This document shows, piece after piece, positions 25,908 to 33,986 of a DNA stretch of 64,000 nt. The first letter of the stretch is position 1, and each line of letters begins with the position of its first letter. The translations under genes were made by a program, and so were the position numbers. The stretch covers positions 1 through 64,000 of the forward strand of contig NZ_JAIZAP010000003.1 in assembly GCF_020404745.1 (NCBI RefSeq), written 5' to 3'. Source of the stretch: Aquibacillus saliphilus. GTDB lineage: Bacteria; Bacillota; Bacilli; Bacillales; Amphibacillaceae. The notes beneath the pieces were generated by a model, which saw only the letters and a program-made list of their open reading frames with translations, searched no databases and was not told where the DNA came from.

Positions 25908-25980
25908 AAAACACCTTTACACTTTAAGTCCTGCACTAACCACCCGCTAGCGCTTTACTTAAATGTAAAAGGTGTTTTTT
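25908..25980 (+). terminator. Long stem with 27-base loop upstream of DUF1611 gene
   Basis: ACACCTTTACA and TTTAAGT pair with ACTTAAA and TGTAAAAGGTGT, giving a stem of about 19 pairs, followed by six T. The loop is CCTGCACTAACC...GCTAGCGCTTT. It ends about 70 bases before the DUF1611 gene. It may end a doxX transcript or act as a leader for the operon behind it. Confidence 0.55.
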
Positions 25981-26051
25981 ATTATTCTCAATTGGAAAAT
26001 TATACCAACTGGTAGAGTTATTGCGGGCAAAATGATGGGAGAGAAAGCCTA

Positions 26052-27140
26052 ATGAAAGAAACTGCACTTATTTATTGCGAAGGCAAATTTGGAACCATGG
26101 ACGGAAAGACTGCAAACGGTTTGATTAGAAGCTCAAGGAACTACGAAATTGTTGGAGTGATTGACAGTACGAAAGTAGGTTTGGATACTGGTATCTATCT
26201 TGAAGGAGTGAAAAATGGAATTCCGTTTTTCTCAAGTTTAGAAAGCGCTTTTGATTATTTACCAAAGATGCCAAGTCAATTCATTTACGGAATCGCCCCC
26301 TCTGAAGGACTTCTAAAAAATGACGAAAGAGATATCGTCTTAAAAGCAATCGAACATGGGTTAAATATTATCAACCCCTTACACGAATTTTTTACTGATG
26401 ATGAAGAGTTTATGGCAAACTCTTTGAGATATGGAGTTAAGATAACTGATGTAAGAAAGCCCCCTGAAAAGAAAGACATGCATCTTTTTTCAGGTAGAAT
26501 TTTAAACATTCAAACACCCATTGTAGCAGTATTAGGAACAGATAGTGCAGTCGGCAAGCGAACAACATCTGTTTTACTAGAAGATGCTCTCTTAAAAATG
26601 GGCTTAAATGTCGCATTTGTTGCAACCGGACAAACTGGTTTGATTCAAGGTGCGAAATACGGTGTAGCAATTGATGCTATCCCTTCACAATTCATGACAG
26701 GTGAAATTGAGAACCAAGTGATGAAAGCCTACGAGAATGACAATCCGGACATTATTATTGTCGAAGGACAAGGTGCGTTAAGTCATCCAGCATATATAAG
26801 TTCTTGCGGAATTATAAGAGGATCACGGCCAGGGTCTGTCATCGTTCAACATCCTCCTAAGCGGAAGAATTTAGGTGACTTTGACTATATGAAAATGCCA
26901 ACAATAGAAAGTGAAATAGAATTGATTGAAGACTTTTCAGTGGCAGAGGTAATTGCAGTTACAATCAATCATGAGGACATGTCTGATAATGAAATAAATA
27001 ATACGATTACAGAATACGAGCAACAACTCAAGCTACCAACAACTGATGTTCTTAAATTTGGATGCGACAAACTTATCACAACTCTCTTTAAGAAATACCC
27101 AGAATTGAAAAATAAACAAATAAAAGCATTCGTTAATTGA
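26052..27140 (+). CDS. DUF1611 P-loop protein (DgcN-like)
   Basis: The 362-residue protein has a Rossmann-like N-terminal half (YEIVGVIDSTKVGLDTG) and a C-terminal P-loop half with Walker A-like GTDSAVGKRTT (about 162-172) and ALLKMGLNVAFVATGQTGLIQG. It matches DUF1611. From memory, a DUF1611 member, DgcN, was reported as a D-glutamate N-acetyltransferase in marine bacteria. It overlaps the racemase gene by four bases (TTGA), so the two are probably co-translated. The ATG at 26052 follows GGGAGAGAAAG. Confidence 0.85.
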   Translation: MKETALIYCEGKFGTMDGKTANGLIRSSRNYEIVGVIDSTKVGLDTGIYLEGVKNGIPFFSSLESAFDYLPKMPSQFIYGIAPSEGLLKNDERDIVLKAIEHGLNIINPLHEFFTDDEEFMANSLRYGVKITDVRKPPEKKDMHLFSGRILNIQTPIVAVLGTDSAVGKRTTSVLLEDALLKMGLNVAFVATGQTGLIQGAKYGVAIDAIPSQFMTGEIENQVMKAYENDNPDIIIVEGQGALSHPAYISSCGIIRGSRPGSVIVQHPPKRKNLGDFDYMKMPTIESEIELIEDFSVAEVIAVTINHEDMSDNEINNTITEYEQQLKLPTTDVLKFGCDKLITTLFKKYPELKNKQIKAFVN

Positions 27141-28222
27141 ACGAACTCGGTTCACCAAGGCTTGAAATCAATCTAGCCAAAATTGGCCACAATGTGGAGA
27201 AGTTAATCAACATCTATAGCAAAAAAGGCATTGAAATTACCGGGGTTACAAAAGCAGTCTGCGGTGACCCAACTATAGCCAAGGTACTTGTGAATAAAGG
27301 AATTCAAATGCTTGCGGACTCCAAAATAGTGAACATAAAGAGTATGCGTGAAGCAAATGTATTGGCCAAGTTCGTTTTACTCAGAACACCTGCGTTAAGC
27401 GAAATTGATTTAGTCGTGAAATATGCTACTATTAGCCTGAATACGGAACTATCAGTTATTAAAAAACTTTCAGCTACTGCTAATAGGAGCAACTCCATCC
27501 ATAAGATTATCTTAATGATAGAAATGGGAGATTTGAGAGAAGGCATTATGCCCGTTGATTTAGACGATGTGATTCAGGAAGTTTTGAAATTGACGGGAGT
27601 TGAAATAGTAGGTATAGGAGCAAACTTTGCCTGCTTTGGAGGCGTCAAACCAAGTATAGCTAATATGGAAGAGTTATCAGCACTTGCTAGCACTATTGAG
27701 GAAAAATTCTCACTCCCTCTCTCCTATGTTACAGGGGGTAACTCGGCCAATTACAACTGGGCAGTAGCTGTTAAAGATACTGGTAAAGTTAATAACTTAA
27801 GGATTGGAGAATCCATCTACTTAGGCTGTGAAACTCTAAGCCGTATGGCTATTCCTGGATTATTTACAGATGCGTTTACATTTGTTGCAGAGGTAATTGA
27901 ATCTAAAATTAAACCTTCCAAGCCCTACGGTGAGATAGGTCAAGATGCATTTGGAAACAATCCCAAATTTGAAGATCGCGGATTAATGAGAAGAGTAATA
28001 CTTGGCGTTGGCTCTCAAGATGTCCTTGTTTCTGGTTTAACACCTAAATTAGATATCGAGGTCCTAGGCTCTAGTAGCGATCACACCTTGTTAGATGCTA
28101 AAAACGTTGATTTGAAAATTGGAGATGAAGTCGCATTTACCATGACATATGGGGCACTTCTTGCTGCCGTGACGTCTCCCTATGTATTTAAAAAGTATAT
28201 TGATTACGAGTCAATTTCATAA
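27137..28222 (+). CDS. Alanine/ornithine racemase-like PLP enzyme
   Basis: The 361-residue protein is a fold-type III PLP enzyme of the ornithine-racemase (Orr/YhfX-like) branch. LEINLAKIGHNVEKLINIYSKKGIEITGVTKAVCGD carries the Schiff-base lysine (in TKAV); MIEMGDLREGIMP and ANFACFGGVKPS follow, then YVTGGNSANYNWA (phosphate binding) and NNLRIGESIYLG. The likely substrate is an amino acid or an N-acylated one, given its DUF1611 partner. The start is TTG at 27137 overlapping the upstream stop codon. The last codons and stop (TCA ATT TCA TAA) lie inside repeat copy C. Confidence 0.85.
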   Translation: MNELGSPRLEINLAKIGHNVEKLINIYSKKGIEITGVTKAVCGDPTIAKVLVNKGIQMLADSKIVNIKSMREANVLAKFVLLRTPALSEIDLVVKYATISLNTELSVIKKLSATANRSNSIHKIILMIEMGDLREGIMPVDLDDVIQEVLKLTGVEIVGIGANFACFGGVKPSIANMEELSALASTIEEKFSLPLSYVTGGNSANYNWAVAVKDTGKVNNLRIGESIYLGCETLSRMAIPGLFTDAFTFVAEVIESKIKPSKPYGEIGQDAFGNNPKFEDRGLMRRVILGVGSQDVLVSGLTPKLDIEVLGSSSDHTLLDAKNVDLKIGDEVAFTMTYGALLAAVTSPYVFKKYIDYESIS

Positions 28223-28267
28223 TTACAATACCAAGCCAGGTAAATAGATATTATGAAACTGATTAAT
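28210..28267. repeat. AATCAATTTCATAATTA family, copy C
   Basis: GTCAATTTCATAATTACAATA and the inverted ATTATGAAACTGATTAA enclose about 20 bases. The element supplies the last three sense codons and stop codon of the racemase gene. Confidence 0.65.
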
Positions 28268-28282
28268 AACAAACAATAAATT

Positions 28283-28308
28283 CCGATGTCAATCGGGGTT
28301 CTTTTTTT
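28283..28308 (+). terminator. Terminator after the racemase gene
   Basis: CCGAT/ATCGG stem followed by GGTTC and seven T. Confidence 0.7.
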
Positions 28309-28353
28309 GCTCAATTTAGTCAATCAAGCTTATTTTTAAAATTTACCTAAGAC

Positions 28354-28393
28354 CAAAAAAACTCTGTCATTTCTTTTACAGAAATAACAGAGT
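28354..28393 (-). terminator. Terminator of the tRNA-Ala gene
   Basis: On the minus strand the stem ACTCTGTTATTTC/GAAATGACAGAGT is followed by seven T, 35 bases past the tRNA. Confidence 0.8.
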
Positions 28394-28426
28394 ACCTGTG
28401 AAATAGATCGTTATCTAATTAATGGA

Positions 28427-28498
28427 TGGAACTGATGGGATTCGAACCCACGACCCCTTGTCTGCCAGACAAGTATTCTCCCGCTGAACTACAGTCCC
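28427..28498 (-). tRNA. tRNA-Ala (anticodon GGC)
   Basis: On the minus strand the acceptor stem GGGACTG pairs with CAGTTCC, with a G3:U70 wobble pair, the classic alanine identity element. The anticodon arm is CTTGT-CTGGCAG-ACAAG, giving anticodon GGC, and the T arm is GTGGG-TTCGAAT-CCCAT. CCA does not appear to be encoded directly after the discriminator A. The gene is a singleton with its own terminator. Confidence 0.93.
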
Positions 28499-28615
28499 CT
28501 AAGTTATAGAAATAAATAGCTTAACAATCTTTACTATGGATTATACCATTATGTCAGCAAAGATTATTATATATGAATTATGATTAATCAGCAACATCAA
28601 TTTAACAATACTTGA

Positions 28616-28728
28616 ATCAATTTGATAATTACCTTATACAGCAATTGTCATCCGCATATAGTTTAGGAACGATTCATCCCAACTATATCTGGATGACAAG
28701 TGTGAAAAATCAGTATTATGAAATTGAC
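28616..28728. repeat. AATCAATTTCATAATTA family, copy D
   Basis: AATCAATTTGATAATTA and the inverted ATTATGAAATTGAC enclose a long perfect stem: TTGTCATCC and ATATAGTT pair with AACTATAT and GGATGACAA around a 17-base loop. The rest of 28729-28917 holds the yxlE promoter region and no other gene. Confidence 0.7.
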
Positions 28729-28917
28729 GAACTCAGGAAAAATTTTCTATTAAATGAACCCTTTTCACCATTTGATACGTATAAATAAATTGAAACGGCA
28801 ATCATACACGGACCCTACATCGACTCATTTTTATAATGAGCCCATTTTATACAAACAACTATTCGCATCTGAATTTTTACTGGGCCTGTCCAATATATTT
28901 AACTGGAGGTGAAAGTT

Positions 28918-29112
28918 ATGGAAATTGTTGAGCTTCTACCCATTTTAGCACCAATAATAATTATTGAAGCGATCTTAGCAATAGTTGCACTAGTTGCTTG
29001 GTTTAAAACAGACGAAACGAACGGACCTAAATGGATGTGGTTATTACTCATTATTTTCATTGGTGTAATAGGTCCAATATTATTTTTCATTATTGGAAGG
29101 AGACAACAATAA
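28918..29112 (+). CDS. yxlE: PLDc_N domain membrane protein (YxlE-like)
   Basis: The 64-residue protein has two hydrophobic segments around the conserved NGPKWMWLLLIIFIGVIGPILFFIIGR, the PLDc_N domain. It is the first gene of a block equivalent to yxlE-yxlF-yxlG of the B. subtilis sigY operon, where YxlE is a small membrane protein that helps keep SigY inactive. The ATG at 28918 follows GGAGGTG; the GTG of the longer frame lies within that site. No sigY or anti-sigma gene is present here. Confidence 0.85.
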   Translation: MEIVELLPILAPIIIIEAILAIVALVAWFKTDETNGPKWMWLLLIIFIGVIGPILFFIIGRRQQ

Positions 29113-30021
29113 ATGGCAATAATTAAGGTGGATCATTTAACGAAAACATTTGATGGTAAATATGCCGTCGCAGATTTGTCCTTTGAACTGAGTGCAGGTA
29201 AATGCGTTGCATTACTTGGCCCAAACGGCGCCGGGAAAACAACCACCATTCGAATGCTTTCTGGATTACTAAAACCATCAAATGGCACCATTTCCTTTGA
29301 AGGCATGAAAGAAGGAGGAGATATTAGAGAACACATTGGCTACTTACCACAATATCCGGTATTCCATAGTTGGATGACAGGAACAGAATTTCTTGTATAT
29401 GTTGGTCAATTAGCTAATTTAACAAAGCAACAAGCAAGTGAACTTGCACAGAAGTATTTAGAGCGCGTTGGAATAGCGGATGCTAAAAATCAGCGAATCG
29501 GAAAGTATTCTGGTGGAATGAAACAGCGGTTAGGTATTGCTCAAGCGATGATACATACACCACAATTGCTTATGTTAGATGAACCGGTATCATCACTTGA
29601 TCCAATCGGTCGTAGAGAAGTGTTAACTTTAATGGAAGAATTAAAAGAAACTACGACGATACTATTCTCCACACATATTTTAAGTGATGCAGAAGAAGTT
29701 AGTGATGACTTATTACTTATGCACCAGGGTGAAATTGTCGAATCAGGTTCGATTGATGGTTTGCGCAACAAACATCAAACAACAAAGATTCATCTCGCTT
29801 TTCGTGAGAATGTGGATACATATTTAACCAAATTGCGCGAAATACCTTCCATATCAGAAGCTCATTTAGAACGTAATGAAATCCAACTAGCGGTAAGTAA
29901 TATTGATCACGCGAGAACTGATATTTTACAAATTGCTTCACAAGAGAACTGGCCATTGACTAAATTTGAGGTTAGTCGGACAACTCTCGAGGATTTGTTT
30001 ATGAAAGTGGTGAAACGATAA
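29113..30021 (+). CDS. yxlF: ABC transporter ATPase (YxlF-like)
   Basis: The 302-residue protein is an ABC ATPase: Walker A GPNGAGKTT, signature YSGGMKQR, Walker B LLMLDEPVSSLDP, switch histidine in FSTHILSD, and a C-terminal extension of about 90 residues as in BcrA-type drug or bacteriocin transport ATPases. The ATG follows the yxlE stop directly with AGGAG ahead. It pairs with the permease downstream; the substrate is unknown. Confidence 0.92.
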   Translation: MAIIKVDHLTKTFDGKYAVADLSFELSAGKCVALLGPNGAGKTTTIRMLSGLLKPSNGTISFEGMKEGGDIREHIGYLPQYPVFHSWMTGTEFLVYVGQLANLTKQQASELAQKYLERVGIADAKNQRIGKYSGGMKQRLGIAQAMIHTPQLLMLDEPVSSLDPIGRREVLTLMEELKETTTILFSTHILSDAEEVSDDLLLMHQGEIVESGSIDGLRNKHQTTKIHLAFRENVDTYLTKLREIPSISEAHLERNEIQLAVSNIDHARTDILQIASQENWPLTKFEVSRTTLEDLFMKVVKR

Positions 30022-30022
30022 T

Positions 30023-30799
30023 ATGCAATGGATGACAATATTCAAAAAAGAAATGCTTGAGTACTGGAGAAACTTTAAATGGATATGGGTTCCTCTCGTT
30101 TTTATTCTTATTGCTATCATGGATCCTATAACCACCTATTATCTACCAAAGATTTTGGATACTGTTGGCGGATTACCTGATGGAGCCGTGTTTGAAATGC
30201 CAGAAACACCACCAGTTGCTGCTCTAATGATGAGCTTGACAGAACTAAGCATGTTTGGTGTTTTAGTCATCGTACTGACGTCAATGGGTTTAATTGCTGG
30301 CGAACGAAAAAGTGGTGTCGCTGAATTAGTTTTGGTGAAACCTGTTGGTTATTTCACGTACATTACTAGTAAATGGGGAGCAACCTTGCTATTAGTATGG
30401 GTATCATTAATCATTGGATTATTAACAAGCTGGTACTACGTCAATTTATTATTTGGCGATATTTCTTTCGCTGCATTACTACAAGTCATTTTCTTCTATG
30501 GCCTTTGGTTAACCTTAGTTGTCAGTATCACAACCTTTGTTAATACCTTGTTTAGAACACCAGGTGTAGTTGGATTTGTTTCCATTGCTATCCTGATTGT
30601 TATGAGTATTTTCAATCAAATTTTCTCTAACAAAGTTACATGGTTTCCAAACAATTTATCTAGTCACATCGGAGATATGTTAGATTCTGGGACGATTTCA
30701 GGTGACTTGTGGGGAACTACTTTTATTATAATTTTGTTAATTATATCTTTACTATTTGCTTCCTTACTCACTTTTCGTGGCAAAGAGATGGCTAACTAA
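30023..30799 (+). CDS. yxlG: ABC transporter permease (YxlG-like)
   Basis: The 258-residue protein has six predicted membrane segments and the ABC-2 motif MGLIAGERKSGVAELVLVKPVG. It starts one base after the ATPase stop. It corresponds to YxlG, the permease partner of YxlF. A strong terminator follows. Confidence 0.88.
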   Translation: MQWMTIFKKEMLEYWRNFKWIWVPLVFILIAIMDPITTYYLPKILDTVGGLPDGAVFEMPETPPVAALMMSLTELSMFGVLVIVLTSMGLIAGERKSGVAELVLVKPVGYFTYITSKWGATLLLVWVSLIIGLLTSWYYVNLLFGDISFAALLQVIFFYGLWLTLVVSITTFVNTLFRTPGVVGFVSIAILIVMSIFNQIFSNKVTWFPNNLSSHIGDMLDSGTISGDLWGTTFIIILLIISLLFASLLTFRGKEMAN

Positions 30800-30803
30800 A
30801 TAG

Positions 30804-30847
30804 AAAAGCAGCTCTCGTTCAGTAATCGGCGAGAGTTGCTTTTTTTT
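30804..30847 (+). terminator. Terminator of the yxlEFG-like operon
   Basis: AAGCAGCTCTCG/CGAGAGTTGCTT followed by eight T. Confidence 0.88.
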
Positions 30848-30864
30848 AGATAACAATCATTATT

Positions 30865-30904
30865 AAATGGAACAAATGATATAAATCCTTCATTTGTTCC
30901 ATTT
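30865..30904 (-). terminator. Terminator of the YtrA-type ABC operon
   Basis: AAATGGAACAAATG/CATTTGTTCCATTT just past the permease stop. T-runs are modest on either strand. Confidence 0.7.
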
Positions 30905-30910
30905 ATCCGT

Positions 30911-31624
30911 CTACGATCCACTAAACGATTTAGCTGAGATATTGTGTAGTAACAGCCATGATAATAAGTAAAGAATAACTCCGATTAGAAAGGTAAAACT
31001 ATAATAATTAAAACTTGGATTATTAATCATAAATTGAATTAATTCTACTAACAAACCGCTTCCAACAGATAGTATAATCGCCATACCTACTAATCCAAGA
31101 ACTCCGTAACCGCCTATTAAACCATATTTATGAAAAATTAATCCTAGCAAAAACATAGTTGTGAACATAAAAAACATGATGAACACATCAATGCCAAATC
31201 TATAAAACACTGACTCTCCATTAACCATCATTGCAGAAAGATGAATTAAATTAAAATTTGAAATACCTAATAATTCAGTAATAGCGATAATTAATGAATG
31301 ATAGATATTTTCTAGAATTGCCATAAGTATCGATAAAGATAGAAATAAGATACCTACAGCAAAAAAGTAATTCTTTCTAGTCGCACCCATTTTCAGTGAA
31401 AAAGATAGGCTTTCCTTTACTACAATAAAACCGAAAATTGCACAATAGATATAAATAGCAAAAGAGATCGTTAGGTACATTTTTCCGTTCTCCACGCCTG
31501 TTAGTAAAACGGCTGCTATTATAGATAAAACTACAATGGAAGATAGTACCGTCCAAAAGATTATAAAAGAAGTACGCAAATCAGTAAGAAAGAAATAGAG
31601 CATCACTTTTAATTGTCTCACCAT
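30911..31624 (-). CDS. ABC-type membrane protein of the YtrA operon
   Basis: The 237-residue protein has six predicted membrane segments with short loops and no periplasmic domain. It is the likely permease partner of the ATPase encoded upstream on the same strand, whose last bases overlap its ATGGTGA start by seven. No specific family beyond ABC-2-like permease can be assigned. The substrate is unknown; such YtrA-linked transporters often respond to cell-wall antibiotics. Confidence 0.75.
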   Translation of the reverse strand: MVRQLKVMLYFFLTDLRTSFIIFWTVLSSIVVLSIIAAVLLTGVENGKMYLTISFAIYIYCAIFGFIVVKESLSFSLKMGATRKNYFFAVGILFLSLSILMAILENIYHSLIIAITELLGISNFNLIHLSAMMVNGESVFYRFGIDVFIMFFMFTTMFLLGLIFHKYGLIGGYGVLGLVGMAIILSVGSGLLVELIQFMINNPSFNYYSFTFLIGVILYLLSWLLLHNISAKSFSGS

Positions 31625-32487
31625 TCAATCTTCCCCCCTTTATATGAAGTTAAATAAATCATTAGTTGTTGAATAGTTACTCCTTCAACAGTGAAACCAT
31701 TTGTTCTAGCTTCCTCTATTTCTATACCTACTACAACAGCAGTCATCACACCTGCAAATTGTTTCGTATCAATTACCATCTTATCCGTTATAAATGACTC
31801 TATTTGTGGGATAGTTCCTGAAATTGATATACATTTTTGACGAAGAACATCTGTATTTTCTTGAACCAATAACTTTCCCTCCTGAAAAATTAAGACTTCT
31901 TCAAAGAGAAGGCTGACTTCGTCTATTAGGTGAGTGGAAAAAATAATGGTCCGCTTGTGTTCTTGATATTGTTCGACTAATATTTCATAGAAACGACTCC
32001 TTGCCGAAGCATCTAATCCAATGTAAGGCTCATCAAACATGGTGATTGGCGCCTTACTAGCGAGTCCTACGATAATTCCCAAAGCAGATTCCATACCTTT
32101 TGATAACGCCTTCACTTTTGCGTTAATATCAAGTGAAAATTCATCAACAAGTTTTAAGGCAAGAAGTTGATCCCATGTAGGATAAAATAGACTCGAGATA
32201 GTGAGTACATTCTTAATCTTCAAATCTTTCTTAAAGTTATTTCCCTCTTTTATTAGACAAATAGATTCTGTTAACCTCTGATTGTTAAATGGATTTGTTT
32301 TCTCTACCAGTATTTCTCCACTGGTTGGTTGCATCATGCCAGCCAGTAATTGCATAAACGTAGTCTTTCCAGCACCATTTTTACCTAATAATCCGTAGAT
32401 TTTCGGTTCCTCCAAACAGAAACTAATTTGATCTAAAGCACGCTTACCTTTATATATCTTACTGAGATTTTTAGCTTCAATCTTCAA
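31618..32487 (-). CDS. ABC transporter ATPase, BcrA-like
   Basis: The 289-residue protein has Walker A GLLGKNGAGKTT, a degenerate signature LSKGMESALGI, Walker B ITMFDEPYIGLDA and switch FSTHLIDEVS. It sits between the GntR-type regulator and the permease. The start is TTG at 32487, eight bases after AGGAGGG; it overlaps the regulator gene by 11 bases. The signature differs from the usual LSGGQ, as in other YtrB/BcrA-type ATPases. Confidence 0.88.
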   Translation of the reverse strand: MKIEAKNLSKIYKGKRALDQISFCLEEPKIYGLLGKNGAGKTTFMQLLAGMMQPTSGEILVEKTNPFNNQRLTESICLIKEGNNFKKDLKIKNVLTISSLFYPTWDQLLALKLVDEFSLDINAKVKALSKGMESALGIIVGLASKAPITMFDEPYIGLDASARSRFYEILVEQYQEHKRTIIFSTHLIDEVSLLFEEVLIFQEGKLLVQENTDVLRQKCISISGTIPQIESFITDKMVIDTKQFAGVMTAVVVGIEIEEARTNGFTVEGVTIQQLMIYLTSYKGGKIEW

Positions 32488-32854
32488 TAGTTTTGCCCTC
32501 CTTTGTTAACAATTCTAGTAATTCCTGACTATCAATATTTAATTTTTTTGCTTCTGTCTTAAGCGGAATAACGAAATTTTTAATAAAGGCATTCTTTCTT
32601 TTTTGAAATAGAATTCCTTTCGCATCTTCAGTTACAAACATACCAACACCTCTTTTTTTGTATAAAATCCCCTCATCAACTAGTTGATTTATACCCTTTG
32701 CAGCTGTAGCTGGATTTATCTTATAGAAATTAGCAATTTCGTTGGTCGATGGTACTCGATCCCCTTTAGGAATTGAGTCGTTAATAATTATATCTTCCAT
32801 CTGTTCTTTTATTTGCTCGTATATAGGTTTGCTTTCATCTAATGATCTATACAT
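32477..32854 (-). CDS. YtrA-family GntR transcription regulator
   Basis: The 125-residue protein is a short GntR regulator: winged helix PIYEQIKEQMEDIIINDSIPKGDRVPSTNEIANFYKINPATAAKGINQLVDEGILYKKRGVGMFV, then a short C-terminal helix pair with no ligand domain, as in YtrA. The ATG at 32854 (MYRSLDESKP) is preferred over the GTG at 32863. It heads the ABC operon behind it and an inverted operator lies 20 bases upstream, so it probably represses its own operon. Confidence 0.9.
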   Translation of the reverse strand: MYRSLDESKPIYEQIKEQMEDIIINDSIPKGDRVPSTNEIANFYKINPATAAKGINQLVDEGILYKKRGVGMFVTEDAKGILFQKRKNAFIKNFVIPLKTEAKKLNIDSQELLELLTKEGKTIED

Positions 32855-32874
32855 GATTACCACCCGACTTAGTT

Positions 32875-32898
32875 GGTTAGTTACTTATGTAATTAACC
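32875..32898. promoter_or_regulatory. Inverted-repeat operator candidate for the YtrA-type regulator
   Basis: GGTTAGTTAC-TTAT-GTAATTAACC is a 24-base palindrome with nine of ten pairs matching, located directly upstream of the regulator gene. Confidence 0.65.
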
Positions 32899-33010
32899 AT
32901 ATAACCATCCTTACTAAATGTCAACAACTAATCAAAAAAACTTCAAAAAAATATAAATCAAAGCCTTGTTTAATTTATATATCGATAAAAGTCTATTTAT
33001 AAATTAAAAA

Positions 33011-33036
33011 GACCGTGCCTGGGATGTGCACGATCT
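33011..33036. terminator. Terminator near the end of the amidinotransferase-fold gene
   Basis: GACCGTGC/GCACGATC stem followed by a T-run on the plus side, about 20 bases past the stop of the minus-strand gene. Confidence 0.55.
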
Positions 33037-33054
33037 TCATTTTTTTATTTTTAA

Positions 33055-33909
33055 TCAAAGGTTCATCCTTAATAACGGCAATGAACAACACCGAAACGAG
33101 CCGCCAGACTTTATGATTTCAGAATAGTCGACTTCAATAATTTCATATCCTCGTTTAGCCATTTCTTGATTTGCATGATTATTTTGTGGCATGCTAATTA
33201 TCTTTTTATTTCCAATAGAAAGTACATTTGTACCTAGAGAGAACTGTTCTTCACCATTAACTTCAATGATGTCAAAGTGTTGCTTTATGATGTTCAAATC
33301 TGTTGTAGAAAAGGCATCTGGATACACAAGTGCCAATCCTTCACCAATAATATTAAAAGCACAGTCCAAATGGAGAATTCTTTTTTCAATCGGTAGTGGG
33401 ATAACTTGATATGATGGGATTAAAGCTTGAAGTGCTTCTGTTGCTTTTAATGATGTTCGACTGCTTAATCCAACCCACACCTTTTTGTTATCAATGATTA
33501 CATCTCCCCCTTCGATTGGGGTTTGAACTAAATCCTTATATGGGATACTTTCTTGGTTGAGTTTTCCCATAAGGACTCCTACTTCACCTTCTCTAATTCC
33601 ACTTCCCATTGCCGATATGAATAGTTGATTGCCAATACAAAATCCAATATCACGAGTAAATACCTGCTCATTTAGGTGATCCTCTGTAGTTAGCTCCAAC
33701 ACTTCAACGCCATACTGCGTCATTGTGTTAACAAAGCTTTGGTATTGTTCCATGGCGATGTTTATATCAATATTCTCTGAAACATACCTTTTTTGTGTTT
33801 CATTTATAACTGTACCAATCCTCATATTCTTAGGTGGGCATACAATTACCTTTTTCAGTGTATCGTACTCTGTATGACAATTAAGCTTGTCCTTCCCTTC
33901 AGTTTCCAC
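33055..33909 (-). CDS. Dimethylargininase/arginine deiminase-fold hydrolase (YkgA-like)
   Basis: The 284-residue protein has the guanidine-modifying fold: TEYDTLKKVIVCPP at the start, FTRDIGFCIGNQLF, IEGGDVIIDNKKVWVGLSSRTS, catalytic histidine region LHLDCAFNIIG, and catalytic cysteine near the C-terminus in SGGSFRCCSLPL. It is closest to DDAH-type enzymes such as B. subtilis YkgA. The substrate may be methylated arginine or a related guanidine. The start is GTG at 33909 with GGGGAGG upstream. Confidence 0.88.
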   Translation of the reverse strand: METEGKDKLNCHTEYDTLKKVIVCPPKNMRIGTVINETQKRYVSENIDINIAMEQYQSFVNTMTQYGVEVLELTTEDHLNEQVFTRDIGFCIGNQLFISAMGSGIREGEVGVLMGKLNQESIPYKDLVQTPIEGGDVIIDNKKVWVGLSSRTSLKATEALQALIPSYQVIPLPIEKRILHLDCAFNIIGEGLALVYPDAFSTTDLNIIKQHFDIIEVNGEEQFSLGTNVLSIGNKKIISMPQNNHANQEMAKRGYEIIEVDYSEIIKSGGSFRCCSLPLLRMNL

Positions 33910-33986
33910 AATCGCTTAACCTCCCCCTAATTTATATTTTTATTGTATTATAACAAAGTATCGTTTAGATAAAGTTAGCATAAACA

